Positions 8,958-20,500 of a stretch of DNA of 60,606 nucleotides are shown piece after piece (within the stretch, counting starts at the first letter, position 1; each line of letters opens with the position of its first letter). The stretch is from the IMG/VR virus record IMGVR_UViG_3300044619_001853, positions 1 through 60,606 of that record; one strand, given 5' to 3'. Below the pieces are notes generated by a model. It saw only the letters and a list, made by a program, of their open reading frames with translations. It searched no databases and was not told where the DNA came from. The position numbers and the translations under genes are program-made. The DNA is from a virus.

Positions 8958-11900
8958 TTAGGTAAGTAAGCGAAGAAGCTTTGCCATCTGGGAAGATATT
9001 TCTGATTGATTATAGAGATCGCTACCTGAAATAAACTTCTTCAAACCCTCTGTTGCTTCGTCAGCATCTTCTTGACCAATCTTGTCCTCTACACGAGTAA
9101 TCATGTCTTTCATGAGGTCTCTAAGAGCTGGAGGAACGTCTGAGAAGCGAATCTTTTCTGCATCTTCACCGAAGGCAAAAGGTAGGTTAGCAATAACCTT
9201 TCCAAGCTCTCCAGCGCTAATTCGAACGTTCTCTAAAGCTTCAGCATTTAGTGCTCCAGAGTCCAATCGGTCAATAATTCCGAGTAAATCTCCTGCTGCT
9301 TTAGCTGCTCCAGCGTAATCGCCAGTGCTATCAAAGTTTTCAGCTTCTGCAATTTTATCTAGGACACGGTCTAAACCAGATGTTCCAAGATCCTGCTTGA
9401 TACGGGCTAATACCTGACGGAACTTGCCTGAGGCATCACGAGGTTGAGTTTCAGGGGTGTATTTAGCACGGCCATCTTCATCACGAGAGATACCATCATT
9501 TTCTTGATCTTTACGAGCTTTTGCTTCAGTTTTTAATGCTTCAATTTCTTCATCTGTAAGGTCAGCAATCTCTTCTTCTATAGGATCTTCAGCAAATTCT
9601 TGTGTTGAAAAAACTGCTTCTGAATTCATAGAAGCTGCTGCAAAAGTTGCTCGAGTTTTCATAGTCTCGACAATTTCATCTAAATTAGAGGCTGCACCTT
9701 TCCAACTTTCTGGAATGATTTCTTCTCTATTAAGACCAATAGCACGTTTCATGATATGACGTTTTACCTTGCCACGGCTTCCTGGCCTTGAGCGACCATA
9801 AGCACGGATAGCATTTTTTAAATCCTGAGGATTGCGGATAGGAAAGGATCCATCTGGAAGTGCTTTTCCTTCTTCAGCAAGACGCATACGAGTCTTACGA
9901 GAGATAACTCCCATTTCATTTTCTGGGTCATCATCGAACATCTCGGTCATATAGTCATAATCGAGATCCGAGTCTACTTTTATTTTTGAAACTTTTGCAG
10001 CAATTAAAGCTTTTTGCTCTGATAATTGTGCATTTTGAAAAGCTTGAATACGAGAACGAGCATCATTTGCTGAAGCAACTAAAGCTTCTTTTTGTGGACG
10101 CTCTAAAGCTTCAAGACGACCCTTCATTTCTAAAAGTGGATCGCTTTTTAGTTGTGCAAGAACACTTGCTCCAGCAGCAACAAGAGCCATAACAGATCCT
10201 GATGCAACACGAGCACGAGCAATTGGGAATCCTGGAACATTTACCTGACATACAGCAACTAGTTCTAAAGAATTTTTAATTGGGCGCCAGTCACCAGATG
10301 GTGCTGATGCACGAAGTGCACGAATTTGTTCTGGTGTAGATCCTGGACGAACTGATCCAGCTACCCAAATACCATAGGCATCTTCTCCAGCATGTACATC
10401 TGCAATTGCAGACGCTGTGTCGTCGTAGTGACGAACTGCTTCAGAGGCTGATGCTTCTAGTGATGCGTGTCCCCCCGCAAGAGTTAATTGCCCTACTGGT
10501 ACATCTGTACCATCATCTGTACGAACTACACCTGTGTGAAAATATGCATACTTGCTACGACTGCGTGGAGGCTTGGTTCCCATACTCATGCCGATATGAT
10601 CAACATTCCAAGCTGCGATATGACCGAATACACGACCATCATCATCAACAGTGAGTGGTGTTGCAGTTGTTAATTTTGGATCGTTAAACCACTCTTTTGG
10701 TGGATTAACTGGAATTGCACCTGCGATCATTCCGCAAGCAACAAGAGCCGAAGCATCGAGAGGGTTTACTCCTTCGACATATACGCCGTCAGGGATATTC
10801 ACTTCTTCCTCTTCTCCGCCGAGCTCATCGGCGAGTTGAATTGAGCATTCTTGGAAAGCTGGCTTCGGCACCAAAGTCACAGCCATGACTCGTGCTTTCT
10901 TGATCTTTATTTTACCGCTTTCTACCTTGGTGTCAGAAGTTTCTTTAACCTCTTGAACCTCTTCGTCACCCTCAAATTGATCGAGATCTGCCGAAACTCC
11001 ACGAATAAAGCCACCACGAACTAGTCGTTCAGCTTCTTGTCCATATGCGCCTTTATCAAAGTAGCCTTTAGCATTTCCTATTCCGCCATCTACTCTTTCC
11101 ATTACAACAATTTTTCCAACTACAACCGACCCATTATGGCCTTCTCCTGTTTGAATTTGCCATAAAAGAGGCAGTGGAAGATCTCTTATAGAAAGAGCAT
11201 CTTTAACAATAACTCTGCCATCTCCAGACTCGACTTCTTCTGGGATAACTAGAGGAATATAGAACTCTGACCCTTGGTCATAATCCATGTCGCCACCAGC
11301 GGTCATAACTCTAGCTTTAGCATCTGCTGCTCTAGCACGCATAATAAAAGTGCTCAAAAGTTCATCATAATTATGCAAAGTATCGACACTAAATGATGTC
11401 ATTTCACGATTCTTTTTATCGCCTGGCCAGTAACCATTTGCTTCTTTATGACGAAGAGCGCAGTAGCCCTTTGCACGAGGTCCCATGTATTTAGCTAATT
11501 GACGATAGCAACGGGTCCAGTCTCCTGGAGTTCTCCAACGAATTTTTGCTGCACCTTTACCGTATAACCAATAACGACGAAGCTTTTCTGCTTGACCGCG
11601 GTTACGATCTAGTCCTCCAGCAGCAGTCATTGACTCGCCTTTGTTGTCTACTTGCTCTAAAACGTCAACAAGAGTTTTGTCATCTAAGACAACCACTGGT
11701 GGAGGTGTTGCACTACGAAGATCATTTAATATCTGGGAATCAAGTATCCATTTACCATCTTTACGAGTGTAGGTAGCTGGTTCAATTGTTTTATTAGATG
11801 CAGGTACAAGAGCAACTAAATCCATAACAGCTTGCGGGTCATCTGGTGAAACTATTGCCATATGAAGAATAGGCACATCTGAAGTTTCAGGAGTCATTGC

Positions 11901-13730
11901 TTTTTCTTCTCCAGCAGAAGCTTTTAGAGGACGACCTTTAGAGTCAAGTTTAGGAGATTTAATTCCTCGTTCTTCAGTAATTTTTTTTGTTTTTTCTGGA
12001 TCTACAAAAGGATTATATTTACGACGAGTATCTGGTCCAGATTCAAGCCAAGGCTTAAGTATAGGAAGGTTGTATGCATTTACTTCCTTAGTCCAATTAG
12101 TAAACTTTTCTGGGTAATACTTGTATAAAGGATTGTCTTTAGAAACTTCTTTTTCTACGTTTTGAGGTTGTTGAGGAACTGCAGTTTGAGGAGTAGCTCT
12201 TAAATTAGAACTTGCAGGTGCTTGAGTTGGTTGTGGATCTGGAGACAGTCTTTGATCTGAAACCCATTGAGGATAATTAGTTAGCATTAAATTTAAATTT
12301 TGTGCGTTTAGTGAAGGAAGAGTTCCTGGCATACGGATAGGTGAATCCATAGGAGTACGAGGCTCACCAAGAATTCCAGATGTATCTAATTCTCCTTCTG
12401 CAACTGAAGTAGGAATAGGAACGTATGACTCTGCTGGTTCCGTCATATTTGCAGCAATACTAATTAAATTTCCGTTATCAAGTTCTACTTGAGCAGTTTG
12501 TGTTTTAGCGTCAAGAGCACGAATGTTTCCTTGATATTCAGGACGGCCACCGATAATTACACGGCCACCCATCTTTGCAAACTTACCTGTTTTATCCCTT
12601 AACTGAGCAGATGCTTTTTGAGAGCGTTCTTCTGGAGTATAAATACCATCACCTTCACCAGAACTTGGAGTCTCTCCTGCAGCAGTTAAGCTGTCATCAA
12701 AGGAGTCCCATGAATCAGACATTTCATCTTGAAAAGCTAGATCATCTAACAAATCCATATCAATATCTGGGTAGGCTTCTTGATAAATTTTGCTTTCTTC
12801 TGGGTATAGCTTTTCTACCTTATGTGCAATAAATGGTTCGTTGTCGATAAGTGCTGCAATAAAAAGTGCAGTTTCTGTATCTACTGGAACGTGTCCACAA
12901 GGTGTTTTATCGTTAGGGTTATCAAGAATTTTGTCGTACATAGACATATCAGCGTCTGGCATACCCATATCTTCCCAGTCGCCATCGTCCCACACATAAA
13001 TGTGCCCTGCTGGTTCAATTCGATATAAGCGATCAATGCCAGATCCGTCTAAGCGAATACGAGCAAAAAACTCAATAACATTGTCTTCAGGCATTGTCTT
13101 TGAAACAATAAAAGAATCGTAATTAATTCTTTTTGGCATTTCAAAATCCATAGGATCTAATCCGCCAGCAGTAATTGAATTTGATTTAGCCTTTTTATTT
13201 TCACGGTTTACAATTGCAGTAGCCCAAGACTTAGCCGCATCCCCACCCCAAAGAGCCCAAGCGATGCGGCCATTTGATGGGTAATTCTTTTGTCCCGGCT
13301 TGTAGCCAGTTCCCTTTTTATCTACTTCATGACGTGGGAAGTATTTGGCAATGTGTCGGACTTTTCTAATTCCGATTTGGCCACCCCGAGCAAGCGTGCG
13401 AGCGGTATTAAGCCCAACTGATGTTCCTCCTCTATCTTCTTCTTTGCGCCACTCAAGGCCGCGCTTTGCCTCAGCAACTACTGAGTCAGGAATCGTATAC
13501 ATACGATCATTATTTGAAAAAACTTTAATATCTAAATTTGTAAGAGCTGCTGCTGCAAGTTCTACAGATGCTCCACTTGGACGGTTATTTTCTGAATCCC
13601 AATTAACTGCTGCAATAAGAGGCTCTTTAACGTCTAAAGCAACAACAAGGTTTTTTGACTCGTCTACTACAGCACCAAAAGTTTCAGATATGAAGAGAAA
13701 TCTAGAGCCGTTACGACCAACGTAATCCAT
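8958..13730 (-). CDS. Prohead protease embedded in a 1590-residue multidomain head protein
   Basis: The start is the ATG at 13730, which overlaps the upstream stop (TAATG). Residues about 100-180 hold an actinophage domain (RHIAKYFPRHEVDKKG, GRIAWALWGGDAA). About 370-440 is an RDKTGKFAKMGGRV domain. About 705-775 holds RGQAEKLRRYWLYGKGAAKI and a Cys/His segment. The S78/U35-type protease occupies about 825-965, with candidate catalytic His865 (TGEGHNG) and Ser913 (IRGVSADL), 48 residues apart as in HK97 protease. A second conserved domain runs about 1010-1175 (DDDGRVFGHIAAWNVDHIG). Four internal S/V-x-T-A-A/G sites (near 186, 347, 700, 808) look like self-cleavage points. The role is to mature the capsid. 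Confidence 0.85.
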   Translation of the reverse strand: MDYVGRNGSRFLFISETFGAVVDESKNLVVALDVKEPLIAAVNWDSENNRPSGASVELAAAALTNLDIKVFSNNDRMYTIPDSVVAEAKRGLEWRKEEDRGGTSVGLNTARTLARGGQIGIRKVRHIAKYFPRHEVDKKGTGYKPGQKNYPSNGRIAWALWGGDAAKSWATAIVNRENKKAKSNSITAGGLDPMDFEMPKRINYDSFIVSKTMPEDNVIEFFARIRLDGSGIDRLYRIEPAGHIYVWDDGDWEDMGMPDADMSMYDKILDNPNDKTPCGHVPVDTETALFIAALIDNEPFIAHKVEKLYPEESKIYQEAYPDIDMDLLDDLAFQDEMSDSWDSFDDSLTAAGETPSSGEGDGIYTPEERSQKASAQLRDKTGKFAKMGGRVIIGGRPEYQGNIRALDAKTQTAQVELDNGNLISIAANMTEPAESYVPIPTSVAEGELDTSGILGEPRTPMDSPIRMPGTLPSLNAQNLNLMLTNYPQWVSDQRLSPDPQPTQAPASSNLRATPQTAVPQQPQNVEKEVSKDNPLYKYYPEKFTNWTKEVNAYNLPILKPWLESGPDTRRKYNPFVDPEKTKKITEERGIKSPKLDSKGRPLKASAGEEKAMTPETSDVPILHMAIVSPDDPQAVMDLVALVPASNKTIEPATYTRKDGKWILDSQILNDLRSATPPPVVVLDDKTLVDVLEQVDNKGESMTAAGGLDRNRGQAEKLRRYWLYGKGAAKIRWRTPGDWTRCYRQLAKYMGPRAKGYCALRHKEANGYWPGDKKNREMTSFSVDTLHNYDELLSTFIMRARAADAKARVMTAGGDMDYDQGSEFYIPLVIPEEVESGDGRVIVKDALSIRDLPLPLLWQIQTGEGHNGSVVVGKIVVMERVDGGIGNAKGYFDKGAYGQEAERLVRGGFIRGVSADLDQFEGDEEVQEVKETSDTKVESGKIKIKKARVMAVTLVPKPAFQECSIQLADELGGEEEEVNIPDGVYVEGVNPLDASALVACGMIAGAIPVNPPKEWFNDPKLTTATPLTVDDDGRVFGHIAAWNVDHIGMSMGTKPPRSRSKYAYFHTGVVRTDDGTDVPVGQLTLAGGHASLEASASEAVRHYDDTASAIADVHAGEDAYGIWVAGSVRPGSTPEQIRALRASAPSGDWRPIKNSLELVAVCQVNVPGFPIARARVASGSVMALVAAGASVLAQLKSDPLLEMKGRLEALERPQKEALVASANDARSRIQAFQNAQLSEQKALIAAKVSKIKVDSDLDYDYMTEMFDDDPENEMGVISRKTRMRLAEEGKALPDGSFPIRNPQDLKNAIRAYGRSRPGSRGKVKRHIMKRAIGLNREEIIPESWKGAASNLDEIVETMKTRATFAAASMNSEAVFSTQEFAEDPIEEEIADLTDEEIEALKTEAKARKDQENDGISRDEDGRAKYTPETQPRDASGKFRQVLARIKQDLGTSGLDRVLDKIAEAENFDSTGDYAGAAKAAGDLLGIIDRLDSGALNAEALENVRISAGELGKVIANLPFAFGEDAEKIRFSDVPPALRDLMKDMITRVEDKIGQEDADEATEGLKKFISGSDLYNQSEISSQMAKLLRLLT

Positions 13731-14440
13731 TATTTGCTCTCCTCTGTAACTGGTCCACCAGCGACCCATGCACGACATGTGCGGGATGCAGCGCATTTAA
13801 AGTCGAATGCTTCACAATACCCTAAATCTCCAGCTTCGATTGAGCCCCAAGCATCATTTCCTTCTTCATTTCCAAGCCCAGAAGCAATACAATCCAGCAT
13901 CCTTGGGGTCTGAATAAACACGGCACAATTGCCGCAAAGTTGTTTCTTTGCAGTCTCTTTATCGACAGACCATTCATCTGCAATTGCTTCCCAATACTCA
14001 TCGTTTGGTTCTAGAGGATTAAGGGGTCCATACATAGCGGTGTCAATAGCGTTTTTACGGTTATCAAGATTAATGCCAATATCTTGAGTAGCTGGAGGGC
14101 ATCCTTCAGATGTCTCAACAGCTGCTGTCATCGATCTACCTTCGATAGAATAAGCTACTTCATACTTTTTAACATTGTCATATGTTAAAGGAGTTTTAGT
14201 AGCACTGGCATTATCAAACATTTCTGTAACTATTTTGTAGTCTTCTGGGAGAATGTCCATAATAGACATATTTTCCAAACTCTCATCGTCTTCGGATAGC
14301 AGTTCCCATTGATTGTTTATTCGAGTAAAAATTCCGTAATCTTCTGTATAAAAAATTTGTTGAAGAATAATGTTGTCACCATTTGAGTAGACTAATGAGA
14401 CACCCTCTTTAGGGTACTCTTTAGCGGAAGAGATCTTCAT
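13730..14440 (-). CDS. Head-associated Cys-rich protein with candidate cleavage site
   Basis: A 236-residue protein I cannot assign to a named family. Residues about 1-100 are beta-rich. SMTAAVETSEG at 103-113 matches the recurrent candidate prohead-protease site. The C-terminal part has a cysteine module (CGNCAVF, LDCIASG, YCEAFDFKCAASRTCRAW), which would suit zinc or iron-sulphur binding. It overlaps both neighbours by a few bases (ATGA and TAATG), so it is co-translated with the protease. A role in the capsid interior is inferred from the site and the position. Confidence 0.6.
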   Translation of the reverse strand: MKISSAKEYPKEGVSLVYSNGDNIILQQIFYTEDYGIFTRINNQWELLSEDDESLENMSIMDILPEDYKIVTEMFDNASATKTPLTYDNVKKYEVAYSIEGRSMTAAVETSEGCPPATQDIGINLDNRKNAIDTAMYGPLNPLEPNDEYWEAIADEWSVDKETAKKQLCGNCAVFIQTPRMLDCIASGLGNEEGNDAWGSIEAGDLGYCEAFDFKCAASRTCRAWVAGGPVTEESK

Positions 14441-14565
14441 AGTTCCTCCATTTCGTCTTCATCTGCCTCGACAGCGTTAGGGTCTGACTCGGCAATATCC
14501 ATCAACTTTTTATAAGCTGCGGCAACGAGCTCAGCATACTTTTCTTTATCTGACTTAGTAACCAT
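14437..14565 (-). CDS. Small acidic head-operon protein, 42 residues
   Basis: The frame begins ATG GTT ACT AAG TCA and ends with an acidic tail (EADEDEMEEL). Its start overlaps the stop of the giant gene (TAATG) and its stop overlaps the next start (ATGA), so it is tightly coupled on both sides. No homology is recognised. Its size and acidity would suit a small scaffold or chaperone, which is only a guess. Confidence 0.55.
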   Translation of the reverse strand: MVTKSDKEKYAELVAAAYKKLMDIAESDPNAVEADEDEMEEL

Positions 14566-17500
14566 TATACAGTCCTTTCATCTTTGTTTTCAGGTTCAGC
14601 TTTTTTCTCTGCAGCAATCTCTTCTCCAGTTTTACCTTCACTTCCAACTCCGCTGCCAATTGGATTGCCGTCTTCATCGACAGGACCTTCTGGCTCTTCT
14701 TGCTTTCCAAGCATATGGTCAACTGCTCTTTGAGCTTGTTTTGCTGCTTTAACGATCATCTGTGGATTATTTTTTACAGCTGGTAGCCAAGACTTGGCAT
14801 ATGCTGCAACGTTTTCGAAGTCAATTTTTACACCAAGACGACCTGCAACAAGTGCAACGGTAATTTCTGCAATAAGCTCTTCTTCACCACGGCTTTCTAA
14901 GTGCTTTCCATAATTGTCCAGAAGTTCTGTTCTATCCAAACGTGACCTATGACCAGTGCTATGCGCTAATTCGTGAACAAGAGTTTCAAAGAATGATTGC
15001 TCAGACTTGAACTGCTCACGTTGTGGAAGCTTAATAATGTCATCTATAGGGCTATAGAAAGCTTGATCTTGAGCTACAAATAGAATTTCTGGCTTGTCTT
15101 TGTATGCTTCAAGAATTGCTGTTTCGCCTTCTGTAACTGGAATTGGTTCTCCCTTTACAATTGCTGGAAGATCAATATTCTCAGCTTGCTCTACGTTAAA
15201 GACTGTACGAATTGTAGGTGGTCGATAGACACGAACTTTTTCTTTTGTACCGTCTGGCTTTTCAACCTCTTTAAATATTTGTGGCCAGTGGATAACTTGA
15301 GTTCCCTTTTCACCACGACGAATATTTCCGCCAAGTTTTTCTGCTTTATTGTATGTAAGGAATCTGTTGTCTGTCCAGCCATTCTTTTCCATAGCTGCCC
15401 ATAAAACAAGGATGTTTGATCCTTCATAAGTTTTACCTGTAGCAACGCTAGTTGGAAGGAATCCTCCACCAGTCCAAGGCTTTTGCCATGGGACAGTTCC
15501 TCTTTCGATTGCTTCAATAATTGCATTAGCAACTTTTTCAACAGCTGGATCAATTTTTTCAGCTGTTTTAACAGTGCTTTCATTAAACTCATCTTCAGTT
15601 ACTTTTTCAGTAGGAAGAGCCATTCCCATAGCTGTTTCTACGGCAGTTGGCTTCTTTGGAGACTCGTCTTCATCTTCAGTGTATTCTTTAATCCAATTAA
15701 GTGGACCTGGATCTAACTTTTTCTGTGCACGAGTAAGTGCAACATATGCAAGACGAAGTTCCTCGTCTACTGGCATTTCAAGTTCGCCAGTTTTTTTGTT
15801 TGTACGAGGACCCCAGAAGTCATCAAAAATACGAACGTTGTTCCACTGTAAGCCCTTTGACTTATGTGCAGTGGTTACAATTACATCAATTTCATCTTCT
15901 TCTTCACCTGCATCAGGTGCAAAACCTCCTACACCTCTGCGTAGGTCATTAATAGCTTTTTGACGATCTAAATCGTCTTCAACTTCTTTAAACCACTGCT
16001 TACCTGTCGCATCCCAACGGAAATTTTGATCTTTAATTTTGTCCTTACCTTTAAATGTTCCATTACCAGAAAGACGAATTGCTTTATCTTTAACTTCATA
16101 ATTAATACCTTCTCCAATAGAACCCTTAGCTCCATCTTCAGCTTGATCTAAAGTAATCTTCTTAAAATCAGATGATGGTTTTAGGTCTTTCTTTTCAGAC
16201 TCAGGTGTAGCAACCTTTACTCTGCTAAGAATATCTTTAATAGATCCAATTCCATTTTGTACAACTAAATCGTATAGGGCTTTTACTTTTCTACCTTCGC
16301 CCTTTTCAACAGCTTCTTTTACCTCAGACCAATTTTTAAATTCTGCAAGATCTGGGTGCATTGTTGGCTTTTTAAACTTTGTCTGGTCTCCTATAAGCCA
16401 TGAAGCACTAAGAACAAGGCTTTCTAATTCGTCTTTTGTTCCTTTTGTAATTCCAACAACCTTGCCAGCATCAAGAAGTTCAATCATTGCTCGGAATCCA
16501 CCAGAGTTAGTACGGGTGATTACAACATCTGGATCTTCCATTCCATCTACTACTTCACCTTTTGACCCAGAACCTTCAACGCGGTACTTAGAATCAAGTT
16601 GAGTAAGGAAGCGATTTGCCATTCCAGCAATTTCAGGGCCAAAACGGAAAGATTGAGTTAGTGGAAGATCCCATTTAGCTGTTGTCCTATCTAACTGGTC
16701 TTCTGCTCCACGGAATGCATAGATTGCTTGGTTTCCATCGCCAACATAAACTTTTTGAATAGTTTGATCGGCAATAACCTTTGCAATAACTGGGTTAATG
16801 TCTTGAGCTTCATCAAAAAAGATTACATCTGCTGGAGTTTTCATTCCAGAGCCAATAGAACCTAAATCTGGATTGCTTAACGCCCAAATTTTTGTAATGT
16901 GAGCATTGTTGATACCAAATACTCCTGCAGGACTGTTTAGATCGTCCCAATAAGCATTGGCATACTCTACAAATGAGCGAGGAACTTCATCAAGCTCTTC
17001 TGTAAAATGTTTAGCACCAAGCTCATCGTCTGCGCTAATTGAAAAGTTATTAACTGCTTGCTTAATTATTGCTGGGATTTCTCGTGAAGAAAGACTTACT
17101 TCTACACCCTTAAGTTTTACACCAGTTGGTTTGATTCCAAGCTCGTCTGCAATATCTTCAGCACGAAGCTTCATATTTGCAGTTTTACCCTTTTGGTTTA
17201 AAAATTTTTGACGAATATCGTTGCTTACACCTTGGAAAGCAATTGAATCACCTGTGCGTGATTCAACATTTTTAGGCATCTTGCCTTCTGCTTCCATCTG
17301 TACTGTTTTGTTAAATGCAATATAAACAATCTTTTTCTTAGGTTGTTCCTCAAGAAGTCGACGAGCAGCAAGTGTGAGTGTGCTTGTTTTACCTGTACCA
17401 GCTAAGGCACGAACAACGACGTTATCACCAGTCATAATTGCTGTAACTACATTTCGTTGCTCGGCTGTAGGAGGGAATTTTTCTCCTGCATATTCGTAGT

Positions 17501-20500
17501 TATCTTCTGGAAGAGCGTTAGGAACAGCTGAACCTTCTTCAGAAAGCGGTGCCATGTCATAAACTTCAGCTCCCATGTCTGGAAGTGCCATACCCATTGG
17601 AGTTTCTGGAGTATCTTCAGGTTTTCTCCAAACCTTTACCTTATCTGTTAAAAGGTAAACGTCGCCGCCGCCTCCTCTAGAACCTCTAGTTTTTTTGCCA
17701 GTATAAACTTTGTCGTCTCTAATCATCATCTTATGAATCGTAGTTTTTCCACTAGGGTCTAGCTTGTCTCCAGGCTTAAGATCCTTTGCATCAACTATTG
17801 ATGAAACTAAACCTCTGGTAGTAGGACCTTCTGGAATAGACATTCCCATTCCCATATCTTCCACACCAGAAGAAAGGATGTTATCTCCATCATCAAGGTT
17901 AAATACTTCTAAGCTGCTAGCACTAACATTTTCTCTTCTCTTAGTGTCATCATATCTGACCTTGAGATAATTTTTGTATTTATTTTTTCCGTACTCTTCC
18001 CAGAAAACCGACACTGTTCCAGTTCTTCCATTTTTAACGTTTCTAACTCTATCTCCAGCTTTTATGGCTACGTTGTTAGCGTCTATGTGGAACTTAGAAG
18101 AGCCTTCTCGTGCAATAACCTGATCTTTAATTGTTTCGTCAATATTAAGATCCTTAATTGCTTCTTTAACTTTTTTACCAGACTTAGCTCCAGATGTAAT
18201 AGTTTCAATAGCATCTGCAACAACTGAAGCCGCTTGAGGGTCTGTAACCTCTTGACCCTTGACTGGCTTTTGTTTTTCTGAAATTTTTGGAGTAGGGTCG
18301 CTTGGTATTGGTTTTGGCAGAATGTCTTTAATATCTTCAGGTTTAATTTTGCCAATAGAAGATCTACGACGAACTACTCCTCTAAGTACTTTTCCTCTAG
18401 CCCAACCAACTCCTGGAGTTGAAGAAGGTTCTACACGTTCTGAAAAAGGTTTTCCATCTCTTAATCTCTTGCGATAAATAATAAGTTTGTCAGAGTTTTC
18501 TGGGTCAATTTGAATATCTACAACTTCAACTAATCCTGATGTACCTTCAAGAATATCTCCAATTTGTAGTTCGTCAACTACAACAGATCCTCCACCATTA
18601 ACTGCATAGGTATTCTCATCATCAAGTGCCCAAGCTTCGTTAATAATGTCTCCGAATATAGAAACGTGAGCGTAATCTGTTACTTTATCTGTAGGTCCAT
18701 CTGAACCAAAGGTTGATGGTGAAACAGCTTCAGGTTGATCTCCTTGGGCTTTAAAGTCAGCTAAATCTTTTTCATATTGTTCAAGTTTACTTTCATATTC
18801 TGCCTTACGCAGTTCTGGCTCAAATTCTCTATTTTCTGGTTTCATTTTCTTAAGAAGATCTTCTAAAACTATTGGAAGAACTTCAGAATCTGTCACGGCA
18901 TTGTGCCACTGCTTATCTTTTGCATCAACTCCAGCCTTCTTTGCAACAGTTACAAGAGAACTACCTCTAGCAACACCTTTATTAGCAGCATCTATTTCAA
19001 TAGTGTCAATAACTCCACCGAAAGAATACTCAATTCCAAATTTTTTGGCCCACTTTTCAAAAGTGTTTGTATCAAATTCTGCGTTATGAGCAACTAAAAT
19101 TGCGTCTTTTCCAATAAATTCTGCAAATTTACGAAGCTGATCTTCAATGCTTGGTTGAGTAGATAACCACTCGTCATCAACTTTTACACCTTTATTGTCA
19201 ATAACTTTTTCTGGATTTAGAGCTCTATTGCCATTTTCATCAAGGTAAGGCTCTACTATTCTAGTTTTTCCTACATACCGTTCTTTTGTGTAGTAGTAGT
19301 CATCTAGAGGTTGTCCAGGATTCATAAAGAGATCTATTTCGCCAACTTTTTTACCTTTTTCATATAAAGATGCAGCAAGTTGAATAGGTGCATCTGGATC
19401 ATCATAATCAAAACGACCAGTGCCTACCGTTTCAAAGTCAAAGTAAACAACTCTTTCGTCTTTAAGAGCTTCCCAAATAGCAGCGCCATCTTTTAGTTTT
19501 GTTAGTTTTTCAGCTGACCCGAAAAATGCTGGTCTGTTTGGACGATCAGGCTTGCTTAAAGCAGGAGATACTGATGGTTTGTAATCCTTACCTGCTTCTC
19601 TGCGGGCTTCTTCAATTTCAGCTCTCTTTTCAAAATATTCTTTGCCCTTTAAAGTTCCATTTGGAATTCTTTCAATTTCTGGTTTGTCACCAGATTTTGG
19701 CATATTAGCTTCAGACTCTCCTCTGATAGCGCTAATTATTGCTCCTTCATTCCAATCATTCTCTTGGATTGTATGTCCAGGATAGTAACCACGAACAATT
19801 GCTTTTATTTCTACTTCGCCATTGTCTGGTCTTACATATTCTCTCGTTTCTTCAAGAACTTCTGTTACAACAAAGAAACGTTCTAATTCTTTAGTTTTTT
19901 CATTTACGCTAAATGTAATATCTCCTGGTTTAAGGTCCCTAGCTTTAACCGAAACAATAGAAGCTCTAGGAGCTTGAGCAGTAGATACAGACTCGACGTC
20001 TGTTGGAGGAGTCCATGTTGATTTACGACGATCCAACTCTTCATCGTATTTGGCTCTTGCTTCATTGTAGCCTGGGCTATCCCCTCTAAAATCTTCACGC
20101 TTTGGTTGACGAAGTTCTGGTAAGTCTCCCTTTTCTGGAGGAGTTGCACCACGATAAACATCAAACAATGTGTCATCTGCCCAAAGCTTGCTTGATTGTT
20201 CAACAGATCCTGGGTAGTAGCCGCTAACAATTGATGCTGGTACTTCTACGCCTTTAACTGTCTTCTTATACCCACCTTCAACATTTGTAATTGTGAAGAA
20301 ATCATTGACAGTTACATCGCCTGGTTGAAGATCTGCGCCACGAACTGAGGTCTTAATTGGCTTTGAAGCTTCTGGAGTTACTTCTTCAGTTGTAGAAGTT
20401 TCTTCAGTAGGAACCTCTACTGACTCTGCTGGTCTCTCACCAAGAACAATTTCATCAATTATTCTGGTAACTTCATCTAGCTCATCTTTAAGAGCTTTTT

